DNA of 64,000 nucleotides from Sphingobacteriaceae bacterium (GTDB taxonomy: Bacteria; Bacteroidota; Bacteroidia; Sphingobacteriales; Sphingobacteriaceae), in assembly GCA_014380615.1 (NCBI GenBank), contig JACMJM010000044.1, forward strand, positions 62,001 through 126,000, written 5' to 3'. Positions 1-8,552 of this stretch are shown piece after piece. Both the position numbers and the translations under genes were made by a program. How positions within the stretch are numbered: position 1 is the first letter of the stretch; each line of letters opens with the position of its first letter. The notes under the pieces are model-generated. The model did no database searches and had not been told where the DNA came from. It saw only the letters and a list, made by a program, of their open reading frames with translations.

Positions 1-360
1 GCCGGAGTAAAATTTAACATTGTATACGATAGGGGCGAACTAATCGAAGAGTCTATCTCATCAATTAAAACCACGCTTATCGAGGAAATGATTGTAGTAT
101 CACTTATCGTGCTCGTTTTTTTGCTGCACTGGCGCAGTGCCATAAGTATCATTATTCAAATTCCTATTACCATAGCGGCCAGTTTTATTTTGCTTAACGC
201 TTTCGACATCAGCTCCAATATCATGTCGCTAACCGGCATTGCCCTGGCTATCGGAGTAATAGTAGATAACGGAATTATAATGGCCGAAAACGCTTATAAA
301 CACCTTGCCGTTCGTCAGGCGGAATTAAATGCTTTACAGAAAGGAGGCTCTGATGTTTAA
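1..360 (+). CDS. cusA: CusA/CzcA-type RND heavy-metal efflux pump, N-terminal part (5' end outside window)
   Basis: This is the internal part of an inner-membrane RND permease that exports Cu(I)/Ag(I) or similar cations using the proton gradient. The reading frame is open from base 1. It contains an EEMIVVSLIVLVFLLHWRSA membrane helix and the TM4-type segment with GIALAIGVIVDNGIIMAENAYKHL, which matches the GxxVD/ENA signature of the HME-RND subfamily. The frame stops at 358-360 in a cytoplasmic loop, where family members normally continue uninterrupted. The rest of the pump resumes in the +1 frame from an ATG at 353. It is the first gene of a cus operon with the outer-membrane factor and adaptors downstream. 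The family assignment is secure; whether the split is natural or a sequence error cannot be decided here. Confidence 0.85.
   Translation, partial: AGVKFNIVYDRGELIEESISSIKTTLIEEMIVVSLIVLVFLLHWRSAISIIIQIPITIAASFILLNAFDISSNIMSLTGIALAIGVIVDNGIIMAENAYKHLAVRQAELNALQKGGSDV
341..347 (+). promoter_or_regulatory. Shine-Dalgarno-like AAGGAGG before the second CusA frame
   Basis: A full AAGGAGG lies five bases before the ATG at 353, inside the end of the upstream frame. Canonical Shine-Dalgarno sequences are rarely used in Bacteroidota, so this one supports a true restart, or an SD-stimulated frameshift, at the split. This is inference from position only. Confidence 0.4.
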
Positions 361-2296
361 TAAAATTCGCGGATTTTTTAGCCGCAATAAAAAGGAAGAC
401 TATGTGCGGCTTACCGAAGAAGAGCGTTTGGGCATTATTGAAAAATCATCTAAGCAAGTCTCACGCGGGGTGTTTTATTCAACAGTTATCATCATCACTT
501 CATTTCTTCCGGTGTTTTTGTTAACCGGGCAGGAAGGTAAACTTTTTCATCCTTTAGCCTATACTAAAACGTTTATTCTGTTGATCGACGCCTTGCTGGT
601 GGTAACACTGGCTCCGGTACTGATCTCCTTTTTTATGAAAGGACGTTTCCGGATGGAGAACGAAAACCCGATTAACCGGAAATTGGAAAGCTTTTACGAG
701 CCGCTGATCAGGCGCTGTATGAAGTATCGAAAAACCACTATCGGCGTAAACATCCTGGCGGTTCTTATCAGCATTCCTTTGCTAATGAGTATGGGCAGAG
801 AGTTTATGCCGCCGCTTGATGAACAGTCTGTTTTGTTTATGCCCGTTACTTTGCCCGATGTTTCGAACTCCGAAATAAAGCGTATTCTGCAAGTTCAGGA
901 CAAAATCATTAAATCGGTTCCCGAAGTAGATAAGGTATTGGGTAAAGCAGGCCGTGCCAGTACGGCTACGGATAATTCTCCCATCAGCATGATCGAGACG
1001 ATTATCATTCTAAAACCTAAAAGCGAGTGGCGGGCCGGGCTTACTAAAAAGGCGCTGATAAATGAGCTTGACGCGAAACTGCAAATTCCCGGAGTGGTTA
1101 ATGGCTGGACCCAACCCATCATCAATCGCATTAATATGCTCTCTACGGGAATTCGAACTGATGTTGGAGTAAAAGTTTACGGGCAAGACCTCCAGCAAAT
1201 AGACAAGGTTTCAAAGCGTGTTCATTCACTTCTGCAAAATATCAATGGCGTTAAAGATATCTACGTCGAACCTGTAACAGGCGGCAAGTATTTGGAAGTT
1301 GATATTAAGCGCGAACAACTTGAGCGTTATGGCCTTACCGTAGATGATGTAAATACTACTGTCGAAACTGCTATTGGCGGGGCCCCTTTTGCGAACACCA
1401 TCGAGGGCCGCCGCCGCTTTAATATCAATCTTCGCCTGGGGCAAGACTATCGTAATAGCCTGGAGCGCTTAAAGCGGATTCCCTTAAATTCTCCGGAAGC
1501 GGGAACTATTCCACTATCTGCGGTAACAGAAATACGCTTTGTTAACGGCCCGCCCATGATCAGCTCGGAGAATGCCATTCTTCGGGGAGCTGTAATGTTC
1601 AACGTACGCGACAGGGATTTGGGCACTACAGTTGAGGAGGCTGTATCAAAGCTAAACAAGCAACTGGATTCGCCAGGTGGTGCATTTATAGAATGGAGCG
1701 GGCAGTATGAGAACTTAATTCGCGGCCAAAAAACCCTGATTTACATAGTTCCCTTCGTCTTGCTGATTATTTTACTGTCGCTCTATCTTGCTTTTAAATC
1801 CTTACGGGAAGCTTTTTTAAGCCTTATTACCATTCCCTTTGCCCTTATCGGCGGTGCTTATCTGGTATATTTCTGGGGAGTGAATCTCTCGGTAGCTGTA
1901 GCGGTGGGTTTTATCGCTTTGTTTGGAATCGCGGTTGAAACCGGTGTGGTGATGGTGATCTATTTGAACGACGCCATGAAACAACTGGTCGCTCTAAGAG
2001 GCAATTCCAGCGAAACAATCAGTAGAGAAGAGCTAAAAGAATTTGTAATTGCCGGGGCCGCAAAACGCCTCCGGCCTAAAATCATGACGGTTTGTGTGGC
2101 CTTGTTTGGCCTCATTCCAGTGTTGTGGTCGCAAGGGGTTGGTAGTGATGTGATGCAGCCTATTGTGCTGCCTATGATTGGAGGCGTTTTAACATCCTCT
2201 ATTCACATATTAATTGTTACACCGCTCATCTTTTTGATGACGAAAGAGTATGAGCTGAAAAAATTCGGAAAAATGGAGGTGCATGATGGACATTAA
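353..2296 (+). CDS. cusA: CusA/CzcA-type RND efflux pump, C-terminal part in a separate frame
   Basis: This frame encodes the remainder of the RND permease: TM5-6 (STVIIITSFLPVFLLTGQEG), the second large periplasmic domain and the C-terminal helices (LIYIVPFVLLIILLSLYLAF and AVAVGFIALFGIAVETGVV). The start at 353 (MFNKIRG) is preferred over an in-frame ATG at 329 because AAGGAGG precedes it. It overlaps the upstream frame by eight bases (ATGTTTAA). Residues 1-25 are a charged loop, followed by sequence typical of CusA, so the two products would together make one complete pump broken in a cytoplasmic loop. Alternatives are a programmed +1 frameshift or an assembly indel. Its stop overlaps the following tolC-like gene, consistent with co-translation. 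Confidence 0.88.
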   Translation: MFNKIRGFFSRNKKEDYVRLTEEERLGIIEKSSKQVSRGVFYSTVIIITSFLPVFLLTGQEGKLFHPLAYTKTFILLIDALLVVTLAPVLISFFMKGRFRMENENPINRKLESFYEPLIRRCMKYRKTTIGVNILAVLISIPLLMSMGREFMPPLDEQSVLFMPVTLPDVSNSEIKRILQVQDKIIKSVPEVDKVLGKAGRASTATDNSPISMIETIIILKPKSEWRAGLTKKALINELDAKLQIPGVVNGWTQPIINRINMLSTGIRTDVGVKVYGQDLQQIDKVSKRVHSLLQNINGVKDIYVEPVTGGKYLEVDIKREQLERYGLTVDDVNTTVETAIGGAPFANTIEGRRRFNINLRLGQDYRNSLERLKRIPLNSPEAGTIPLSAVTEIRFVNGPPMISSENAILRGAVMFNVRDRDLGTTVEEAVSKLNKQLDSPGGAFIEWSGQYENLIRGQKTLIYIVPFVLLIILLSLYLAFKSLREAFLSLITIPFALIGGAYLVYFWGVNLSVAVAVGFIALFGIAVETGVVMVIYLNDAMKQLVALRGNSSETISREELKEFVIAGAAKRLRPKIMTVCVALFGLIPVLWSQGVGSDVMQPIVLPMIGGVLTSSIHILIVTPLIFLMTKEYELKKFGKMEVHDGH

Positions 2297-3644
2297 AAAT
2301 GATTCTCAAATTACGGCATTCGTTCCCCCTTCTCCCCGCAGGAGTACCTGTCCCGATTTTTCGGGAAGGGTTGGGGATGAGGGAGGGGGTGCTTTAGTCA
2401 AAGTGCTTAGGGTTTGTTTGGTTTTGATAATGATGTGTGTTTCATTATTAACAATTGCTCAACAACGAATGAGTCTGCCTCAAATCCTCAAAGAAATCGA
2501 GCTTAACAACCCGTCGCTTAAAGCTTACGATAGCCAGGTACAAAGTCGGGAAGCCAGGGTAGAAGGTGCCGGTGCATGGATGGCGCCTATGATTGGTGCC
2601 GGAACTTTTATGACCCCGTATCCCGGACAGGGCATGGTAGGGGAGGATGATAAAGGGGCGTTTATGATTTCGGCCGAACAGGATATTCCCAACCCTGCTA
2701 AGATTAAAGCAAAAAGGGAATACCTGGCGACCCTTGCTGAAACTTATACACTTGGAAAATCAGAGCGGTTTAACGACTTGCGCAGCCGGGCCCGTCAGCT
2801 TTACTTCGATCTGTTAATCGCCGCAAGGAAGATGAAATTTCAAAGCGAAAACCGAAGAATCATGCAAACGATGAAGAAGCTTGCCGATATCCGCTACCCC
2901 TATAATCAGGGACGGCTAAACGAAGTATTTAAAGCCGAGGGGCGGCTAGCAGAAGCTGATAACATGATTTTGATGACCGAAAGCCAGATCAGAGCCAATA
3001 AAATAGCCTTAAATGCTTTAATGAATCGCCAGCCGACAGCTGCTTTAGAAATTGATACGGCTTATAACGTGTCGTTTACTCCGCTCGCTCAGCTAGATTC
3101 GACTTATCTGGCCGAAACCCGCAGTGACATTCGCCACATGGAACACAATATCCATTCCATGAGGGCCAATATTAAACAAATGCAACAAGAGGCCAAGCCC
3201 GATTTTAAATTACGGTTCGATCATATGTCGAATTACTCGGCTATGATGCCAAGGCAGTTCACCGTGATGGGAATGCTTTCTCTGCCCATCGTTCCATGGG
3301 CTTCAAAAATGTATAAATCCGAAATCAAAGCAATGAATTTTGAGATTGAGGCTATGCGTCAGCAAAAGAAAGGTATGGTAACCGAGATGCTTGCGATGGC
3401 AAGGTCGATGGAGACAGAACTGAATGCGATGCAAAAGCAGCTGGAGAATTATGAAGGGAAAATACTACCTGTATTACGAAAAAGCCTGGATGTTTCTATG
3501 CTTTCTTACCAGGAAAATAAGATGGATTTAAGTATGGTAATTGACGGTTGGGAAGCTCTCAACATGACCCAGATGAATTACCTGGATGCCTTACAACGTT
3601 ACTATAAAATGATTACCGAGTATGAAAAGAGCATTGAAAGATAG
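2283..3644 (+). CDS. TolC-family outer-membrane efflux protein (CusC-like)
   Basis: This is the outer-membrane channel that completes the Cus tripartite efflux complex. After a signal peptide (LRVCLVLIMMCVSLLTIAQQ) come the long alpha-helical hairpin repeats of the OEP family, such as LPQILKEIELNNPSLKAYDS near the N-terminus and a second amphipathic helical half to residue 453. The ATG at 2283 overlaps the end of cusA, but it reads through a palindromic repeat (about 2324-2390) that encodes a Pro/Gly/Ser-rich stretch before the signal peptide. A GTG at 2403 would start directly at the signal peptide and is a credible true start. The gene overlaps the downstream adaptor by 23 bases, so the operon is tightly coupled. 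Confidence 0.85.
   Translation: MMDIKNDSQITAFVPPSPRRSTCPDFSGRVGDEGGGALVKVLRVCLVLIMMCVSLLTIAQQRMSLPQILKEIELNNPSLKAYDSQVQSREARVEGAGAWMAPMIGAGTFMTPYPGQGMVGEDDKGAFMISAEQDIPNPAKIKAKREYLATLAETYTLGKSERFNDLRSRARQLYFDLLIAARKMKFQSENRRIMQTMKKLADIRYPYNQGRLNEVFKAEGRLAEADNMILMTESQIRANKIALNALMNRQPTAALEIDTAYNVSFTPLAQLDSTYLAETRSDIRHMEHNIHSMRANIKQMQQEAKPDFKLRFDHMSNYSAMMPRQFTVMGMLSLPIVPWASKMYKSEIKAMNFEIEAMRQQKKGMVTEMLAMARSMETELNAMQKQLENYEGKILPVLRKSLDVSMLSYQENKMDLSMVIDGWEALNMTQMNYLDALQRYYKMITEYEKSIER
2324..2391 (+). repeat. Palindromic repeat inside the tolC-like 5' region
   Basis: Outer arms CCCCCTTCTCCCC (2325-2337) and GGGGATGAGGGAGGGGG (2373-2389) flank an inner hairpin TCCCGA-TTTT-TCGGGA (2351-2366). The layout resembles mobile palindromic spacer repeats scattered in Sphingobacteriaceae genomes. 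Here it lies between the cusA stop and the signal peptide of the next gene and remains in frame. The CCT/AGG-rich element at about 63606-63666 is similar in style. Confidence 0.6.
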
Positions 3645-4959
3645 TCTGAAATTAGCTGCGTTCAGCATCGTTTTCTTGCTGGCGTTTGCTTGTAACGATC
3701 ACCCATCCAAACAGACAGGTAAAGCAGCAACTAAATATACCTGCCCGATGCACCCGCAGATTGTAGCAAATGAGCCCGGCTCATGCCCGATTTGCGGCAT
3801 GGATTTAGTCCCTGTTAAATCACACGTTACTGATGATACCATTACAGCCGGACTTGAGAATATTATTAAACCCGCAAACCAACTGGTGCTTTCTAAAATA
3901 CGAACCGTGCGGCCGGAAGAAGGCGTGCGAACAGGTGAAATCGAAATACAGGGAATTATTAATTACGATACCAATAATTGGAACGCAGTTTCGAGCCGGG
4001 TAGGCGGAAGGATTGAACGGTTGTACATTAACTATAATTATCAGTACGTAAATAAAGGGCAAAAGCTCATGGATATCTATAGTCCAGATTTGGCAAGCGC
4101 GCAACAGGAATTGCTTTACTTACGAAGCAGCGGGGATAAAGCTCTGCTTGAGTCGGCCAAAACTAAACTTCGAGTGTTAGGAGCTACTAATCAACAGATT
4201 GCTTCGGTTTTAAAGACCGGGAAAGTGGACTATACTTTTAGTATCTATAGCCCTTATTCTGGCTATGTGGCCGAAAAAAGAAATACAGCTGCCGCGGGCC
4301 AAAGTTCTGCTTCTGGGGGTACCGTTATTACACAAGAGGGGGAATCGGCAGGAGGGATGAACATAATGGGTGCTGGCTCCGGCTCCTCTGCGGGTCAGAT
4401 TCCTCAAATTGATACGAACTCTCCTCTGCAAATAAGAGAGGGCCAATACCTGGCACAAGGCCAAAAGGTTTTTGATTTAATAAACTCTAACTCGGTTTTC
4501 GCTGATTTTTTTGCAAGTACGCGGCAATTAAGCTCCTTGAAAAGAGGTATGGCAGTGCAGGTAACAGCGTTGGATAATCCCTCTCAAAAAGCAATCTCAA
4601 AAGTTAGTTTAATCCAGCCGTATTTTACTGATGGAAATACGTTCTCTTTAGTGCGGGCGAGGATAAGTAACGGAGGACTAAGATGGAAAATAGGTCAGCT
4701 TATAACCGTAAAGGCAGAAAGTGAAAGTGCGTTCGGGACATGGTTGCCGAGAACAGCGGTGCTTCAAACGGGATCAAAGTTTATAGCCTTCGTAAAAAAT
4801 GGCGGTGCCTTTGTTCCCGCATACGTATCTGTAGCCGTCGCAAGAGGAGATTGGGTAAATATCGGCGACAGCCTGAATAAAAAAGCCGAAGTGGCGGTAA
4901 ATGCGTGGTTTATGGTTGATAGCGAAAGTTTTGTGAAGGTGGATAGTTTGAAAAGATAG
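3622..4959 (+). CDS. cusB: RND efflux periplasmic adaptor lipoprotein with N-terminal heavy-metal-binding domain (CusB-like)
   Basis: This membrane-fusion protein links CusA to the TolC-like channel. A lipoprotein signal ends in LLAFAC with the acylated Cys near residue 24. A heavy-metal-binding domain follows at about 39-66, with CPMHP and CPICGM motifs that carry Cys, Met and His ligands for soft metals. Next come the barrel-sandwich (lipoyl) half-motif (VGGRIERLYINYNYQYVNKG), a helical hairpin and the second half-motif (REGQYLAQGQKVFDLI). A Ser/Gly-rich insertion of roughly 45 residues (about 222-270) sits inside the lipoyl region. The gene overlaps the tolC-like gene by 23 bases. The copper/silver substrate is inferred from the metal-binding domain and the neighbours. 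Confidence 0.85.
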   Translation: MKRALKDSLKLAAFSIVFLLAFACNDHPSKQTGKAATKYTCPMHPQIVANEPGSCPICGMDLVPVKSHVTDDTITAGLENIIKPANQLVLSKIRTVRPEEGVRTGEIEIQGIINYDTNNWNAVSSRVGGRIERLYINYNYQYVNKGQKLMDIYSPDLASAQQELLYLRSSGDKALLESAKTKLRVLGATNQQIASVLKTGKVDYTFSIYSPYSGYVAEKRNTAAAGQSSASGGTVITQEGESAGGMNIMGAGSGSSAGQIPQIDTNSPLQIREGQYLAQGQKVFDLINSNSVFADFFASTRQLSSLKRGMAVQVTALDNPSQKAISKVSLIQPYFTDGNTFSLVRARISNGGLRWKIGQLITVKAESESAFGTWLPRTAVLQTGSKFIAFVKNGGAFVPAYVSVAVARGDWVNIGDSLNKKAEVAVNAWFMVDSESFVKVDSLKR

Positions 4960-4965
4960 GGCACT

Positions 4966-5032
4966 GTGTTATTTCGACGAAGGAGAGATCTAATTAAATG
5001 GGATTCTCACTGCGGTAGAAATGACAAAAGGT
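4966..5032 (+). repeat. Degenerate palindromic spacer repeat
   Basis: TTATTTCGACGAAGGAGAGAT is mirrored by ATTCTCACTGCGGTAGAAATGA, giving an imperfect long hairpin between the two adaptor genes. The arms resemble the widespread Bacteroidota intergenic palindrome of the type GTCATTTCGACGAAGG...TCGAAATGAC. That match is recalled from memory and was not searched. Confidence 0.55.
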
Positions 5033-5058
5033 TCAGATAGGAAAAAATTGGATGAGCA

Positions 5059-6267
5059 ATGAATAAAATAATCAAAAAATATACCGTCATAGGGATTACA
5101 CTGCTTGCAATGACATTGATCTATGCTTGCGGCAGTCCCGAGTCATCGGATGATTCGAGTCATCCGGTAACTAAAACAGAAAAATATACCTGCCCCATGC
5201 ACCCCCAAATTGTTCAGGATAAGCCGGGAACCTGTCCTATTTGCAAAATGGATCTGGTTTTAGTTACCGATAAAAGTAAGGATGCTGCTTCTTTGATGCT
5301 CAGCGAAAGCCAAATTCAACTGGCAAACATCCGCACCCTGAAAGTTGGAGAAGGAAGCTTTAATACATCCAAAGTTTTAAACGGACGGATCGTTATTAAT
5401 CCCGAACAAACAGAAATTATTTCGAGCAGAGTTGCCGGCCGGATTGAACAATTGTTTATAAAGGAAACAGGAAGGCAGCTTGCGAAAGGAGAGCCAGTGC
5501 TTCAGATTTATAGCGAACAATTGCAGGTTTTGCAGCAAGATTATTTGTTGCAGTTGAGACAGGTAGCGGCCTTCCCCAGCGAAAAAATTTATCAGTCGTT
5601 AAGAAATTCAGCTAAAAGCAAATTAAAATTATTTGGTTACTCGGATACTCAGATCGCTTCGCTGGCTAAAAGTAATAAAGTATCACCTTTGCTCACTGTT
5701 TACGCCACAGCATCAGGAGTTGTGAATGAAATCAATGTTTCTGAAGGGCAATATGTTGCCGAAGGCAGCCCGATTATGCGATTAGAAAACTTTAGCCGTC
5801 TTTGGATCGAAGCCGATGTTTATCCTTCGGAAATTAATCAGGTAGCTATCGGTTCCGTTCTTAAAGTTTCGGTTAACGGACTGCCGGAGTTATCGCAAAA
5901 TGCAAGAGTAGATTTTATCAGCCCTGCTTTAAATCCATCAACTCAACGATTAACAATTCGGGCGGTAATTAATAATTCTGCGGGTAAATTTCAACCGGGC
6001 ATGCAGGCTAATGTGTTTTTATCAACAGGTAGAATCACAAAAGCGGTAAGTTTGCCATTAGAGGCGGTAATCCGGGATGAAAGCGGTGCCCATGTCTGGA
6101 TAAAATCGAAAGATAATACCTTTACCTCGCGAAATGTGGTTACTGGTGCTGAAGATGAGAACCAGATTGTTATAACATCCGGAATCTCGAACGGCGAAGA
6201 AGTAGTTAGTTCGGGAGCCTACTTATTGCACAGCGAATTTATTTTAAAAAAGGGGACAACTCAATAA
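5059..6267 (+). CDS. Second RND efflux periplasmic adaptor lipoprotein with heavy-metal-binding domain
   Basis: This is a second membrane-fusion protein in the same efflux operon. The lipobox is LIYAC with the Cys near residue 24. The metal-binding domain at about 44-71 has CPMHP and CPICKM, where the first adaptor has CPICGM. Lipoyl halves (RVAGRIEQLFIKETGRQLAKG and NVSEGQYVAEGSPIMRLEN), a beta-barrel domain and a membrane-proximal domain follow, and the 402-residue length is normal. It lacks the Ser/Gly insertion of the first adaptor. Two different adaptors in one operon may form a heteromeric collar or serve different pump partners. A 99-base spacer with a palindromic repeat separates the genes. 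Confidence 0.85.
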   Translation: MNKIIKKYTVIGITLLAMTLIYACGSPESSDDSSHPVTKTEKYTCPMHPQIVQDKPGTCPICKMDLVLVTDKSKDAASLMLSESQIQLANIRTLKVGEGSFNTSKVLNGRIVINPEQTEIISSRVAGRIEQLFIKETGRQLAKGEPVLQIYSEQLQVLQQDYLLQLRQVAAFPSEKIYQSLRNSAKSKLKLFGYSDTQIASLAKSNKVSPLLTVYATASGVVNEINVSEGQYVAEGSPIMRLENFSRLWIEADVYPSEINQVAIGSVLKVSVNGLPELSQNARVDFISPALNPSTQRLTIRAVINNSAGKFQPGMQANVFLSTGRITKAVSLPLEAVIRDESGAHVWIKSKDNTFTSRNVVTGAEDENQIVITSGISNGEEVVSSGAYLLHSEFILKKGTTQ

Positions 6268-6286
6268 ATAAGTATATCAATTAAAT

Positions 6287-6832
6287 ATGAAAAAAATGAA
6301 CACAATTCTCACAACCGGTATCGCGATAACTTTCGCTATATCCACAGCCTGTACATCGGGCACTACCACCAATAACGCATCAGAGCATGAAAGCCATGAG
6401 CAGGAAAGCACTGCCCCGGAAACAGGTAATCCGCAATTTAAGGATGAAAAATCTAAAGCGGTGTATCAGCATTATATCCATTTAAAAACAGCTCTGGTAA
6501 ACTCCGATGCTAAGGAAGCACAAGCCGGAGCCGCTGCTTTGAAAACAGCTTTGAGCAATGCCGGGAACAAAAAAGGCGCGGATCTCGCCGCAAAAATCGC
6601 CACTTCGGAGGATATCAAAACCCAGCGTAACGGTTTTGATGCTTTAACATCCGAAGTTGAAGGCTTCATTAAAACCGCCGGATTAAAGTCTGGGAAAATT
6701 TACAAACAGTATTGCCCCATGGCAAAAGACGGAAACGGAGCTTATTGGCTTGCCAGCGAATCTGACATTAAAAACCCTTATTACGGCGATGAAATGCTGA
6801 GCTGCGGGGAGGTTAAAGAAGAAATAAAATAA
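6287..6832 (+). CDS. DUF3347-type lipoprotein of copper-efflux operons
   Basis: This small lipoprotein has a signal with the STAC lipobox, a His/Glu-rich linker (SEHESHEQES) that could bind metal, and a DUF3347-like helical domain from about residue 50. The C-terminal signature contains YCPMAKDGNGAYW and IKNPYYGDEMLSCG, which recurs in proteins encoded beside CusB in Bacteroidota and is sometimes fused to it. The Cys/Met-bearing CPM and MLSCG segments make a periplasmic copper-binding or chaperone role likely. It follows the second adaptor by 19 bases and ends the operon before a strong terminator hairpin. The biochemical role is inferred from context. Confidence 0.78.
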   Translation: MKKMNTILTTGIAITFAISTACTSGTTTNNASEHESHEQESTAPETGNPQFKDEKSKAVYQHYIHLKTALVNSDAKEAQAGAAALKTALSNAGNKKGADLAAKIATSEDIKTQRNGFDALTSEVEGFIKTAGLKSGKIYKQYCPMAKDGNGAYWLASESDIKNPYYGDEMLSCGEVKEEIK

Positions 6833-6835
6833 TAA

Positions 6836-6862
6836 AGAAGCCAGCGCAGATGCTGGCTTCTT
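6836..6862. terminator. Bidirectional intrinsic terminator
   Basis: The hairpin AAGAAGCCAGC-GCAGAT-GCTGGCTTCTT lies between the convergent cus operon and the minus-strand IPT/TIG gene. A-rich and T-rich flanks on both sides allow it to work in either direction. Confidence 0.8.
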
Positions 6863-6870
6863 ATTAAAAA

Positions 6871-8547
6871 TTAGTTTGTAGCGGTAAAATTATCTGTGCT
6901 GACAATTGTTTGTCCGTTGCTTACAACGGTGATTTTCATAGCACCTAAATTGAGGTTAGATGGTACTGCTACCCTAATCTGGGTGTCGGAAACACTGATT
7001 ATATTACTCTGTATAGTTCCGAACTTTACAGTGGTATTACTTGTACTAAAACCAGCACCCGAAATGGTTATAATTGTTCCCGCCACTCCCGAAGCAGGGG
7101 AAAATGAACTAATTGTAGGAGCAAGAACGGTAAAATCTCCGCTCGCATCCGCAGATTGATTACTGCCATATTTAACCGATATTTTAGCGGCACCGGGCAC
7201 AGCCCCAAACGGAACATTTACTTTAATTGTGGTAGCAGAAGAACTATTGGCGTAACTAGCAACATTACCAAAATATACCATATAGTATGTATTTGGCATA
7301 AAAACTCCCGTCAGGGTTATTTCTCTCCCCACGCCGCCCGAAGTTGGCGAAAATCCCGAAACCGTTAGGGCCTGCACCTTTAAAGTTTGTGGTGCTTCAA
7401 CTGTAAAGGGCCCCGACGTAACGGCGACTTTGTAATCTCCGGCCGGTAGATTTGACGGTATAGTGGCGTTTAATTGCCCTGAAGAATAATATGAAACAGA
7501 AACCGGGATATTTCCAATGGTAACTGTTGCAGTAGTACCATAATAACTATTGTTCGGAAAATAGCTTCCGAAAATAGAAAATGTACTTCCTGCCAAAGCT
7601 GTTGCCGGGGAAATAGTGGTTATGGTATGTGGAATTATCGTCAATTCATCCGCAAGGATTGTTTTTACTCTATTGTATTCAACAGATATCGGAACTTTGG
7701 CACTGGTTACGGCAGGTGGTATAATTACACTTATTCCGCTTGAAGAATAATTTGAAACTGTACCCAAAACTTGCCCGAAATAGACTTTTATGGTATTTGA
7801 ATAATAGCTATAGGAAGGGATATTATCACCCGTAATAACTATAGTCGTGCCAATAGCCCCGCTTTTGGGCATAAAATCTTTTATAGTCGGAAGAATAGTA
7901 AACCCATTATTAGAGGAATAGATAGCTTGCCCTCCAACCGCTACCGACACCATAACCTGGTTTGTGCCAGAATATGAAGTATTGATATTGGCCGGTACTT
8001 TTACGGTGATTTTTGACGATGTCACCTCCTCAATAGTGGCTGTCGCCCCGCCGATGGTAACCGTCAGCTCTTCTTTAGTAAGTTTATGATACTGGCCGTT
8101 AATAGTGATTAAATCTCCTGGTTTTCCGCTGGCAGGCAAAATGGTACCTGTGGATATAGTGGGAAGTGTTACAGACACTACAGGGCCGTACACGGTACCA
8201 TTGCTATTGGCTAAATAAGCCCGAACGAAAATGGTATTGCTGCTATTAAAAGGTAGATTCTGGACTTCTTTAGAAAACTGACCTTCTTTTATGTCGCTTC
8301 CCAAGGATACTTTAGTGCCGCCTGTTTCAACAGCATATTGTGATGTGCTGTATACAAATCCGTAGTCGGTTGTGTTAAAGCTTCCTTTGCTAATAATGTC
8401 TCCCTTCAATAGCAGTCTCGTAGGCGACAATACTTCTGCCGCAAGCGTTCCTACTTCAGGGTGGCTGTTCTCATCTTTTTTACAGCCCGAAAATGTTATC
8501 CATATCATCAATATCGATAGGACTGGTAGTATAAAGTGTTTTTTCAT
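6871..8547 (-). CDS. IPT/TIG-repeat surface lipoprotein
   Basis: The signal sequence ends in ITFSGCKKDE, a lipobox followed by charged residues of the kind that favour surface export in Bacteroidota. Residues about 35-130 form a fibronectin-like module containing YGFVYSTS. Five IPT/TIG Ig-like repeats follow (starting near 135, 225, 312, 400 and 480), recognisable by recurring SPxSGxxGTxIxIxGxxF and VxFG motifs. Such proteins bind polysaccharides or act as adhesive stalks. It is encoded five bases downstream of the beta-barrel gene 8553-9326, so the two are probably co-transcribed. No substrate can be assigned from sequence. Confidence 0.82.
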   Translation of the reverse strand: MKKHFILPVLSILMIWITFSGCKKDENSHPEVGTLAAEVLSPTRLLLKGDIISKGSFNTTDYGFVYSTSQYAVETGGTKVSLGSDIKEGQFSKEVQNLPFNSSNTIFVRAYLANSNGTVYGPVVSVTLPTISTGTILPASGKPGDLITINGQYHKLTKEELTVTIGGATATIEEVTSSKITVKVPANINTSYSGTNQVMVSVAVGGQAIYSSNNGFTILPTIKDFMPKSGAIGTTIVITGDNIPSYSYYSNTIKVYFGQVLGTVSNYSSSGISVIIPPAVTSAKVPISVEYNRVKTILADELTIIPHTITTISPATALAGSTFSIFGSYFPNNSYYGTTATVTIGNIPVSVSYYSSGQLNATIPSNLPAGDYKVAVTSGPFTVEAPQTLKVQALTVSGFSPTSGGVGREITLTGVFMPNTYYMVYFGNVASYANSSSATTIKVNVPFGAVPGAAKISVKYGSNQSADASGDFTVLAPTISSFSPASGVAGTIITISGAGFSTSNTTVKFGTIQSNIISVSDTQIRVAVPSNLNLGAMKITVVSNGQTIVSTDNFTATN

Positions 8548-8552
8548 GGCTC

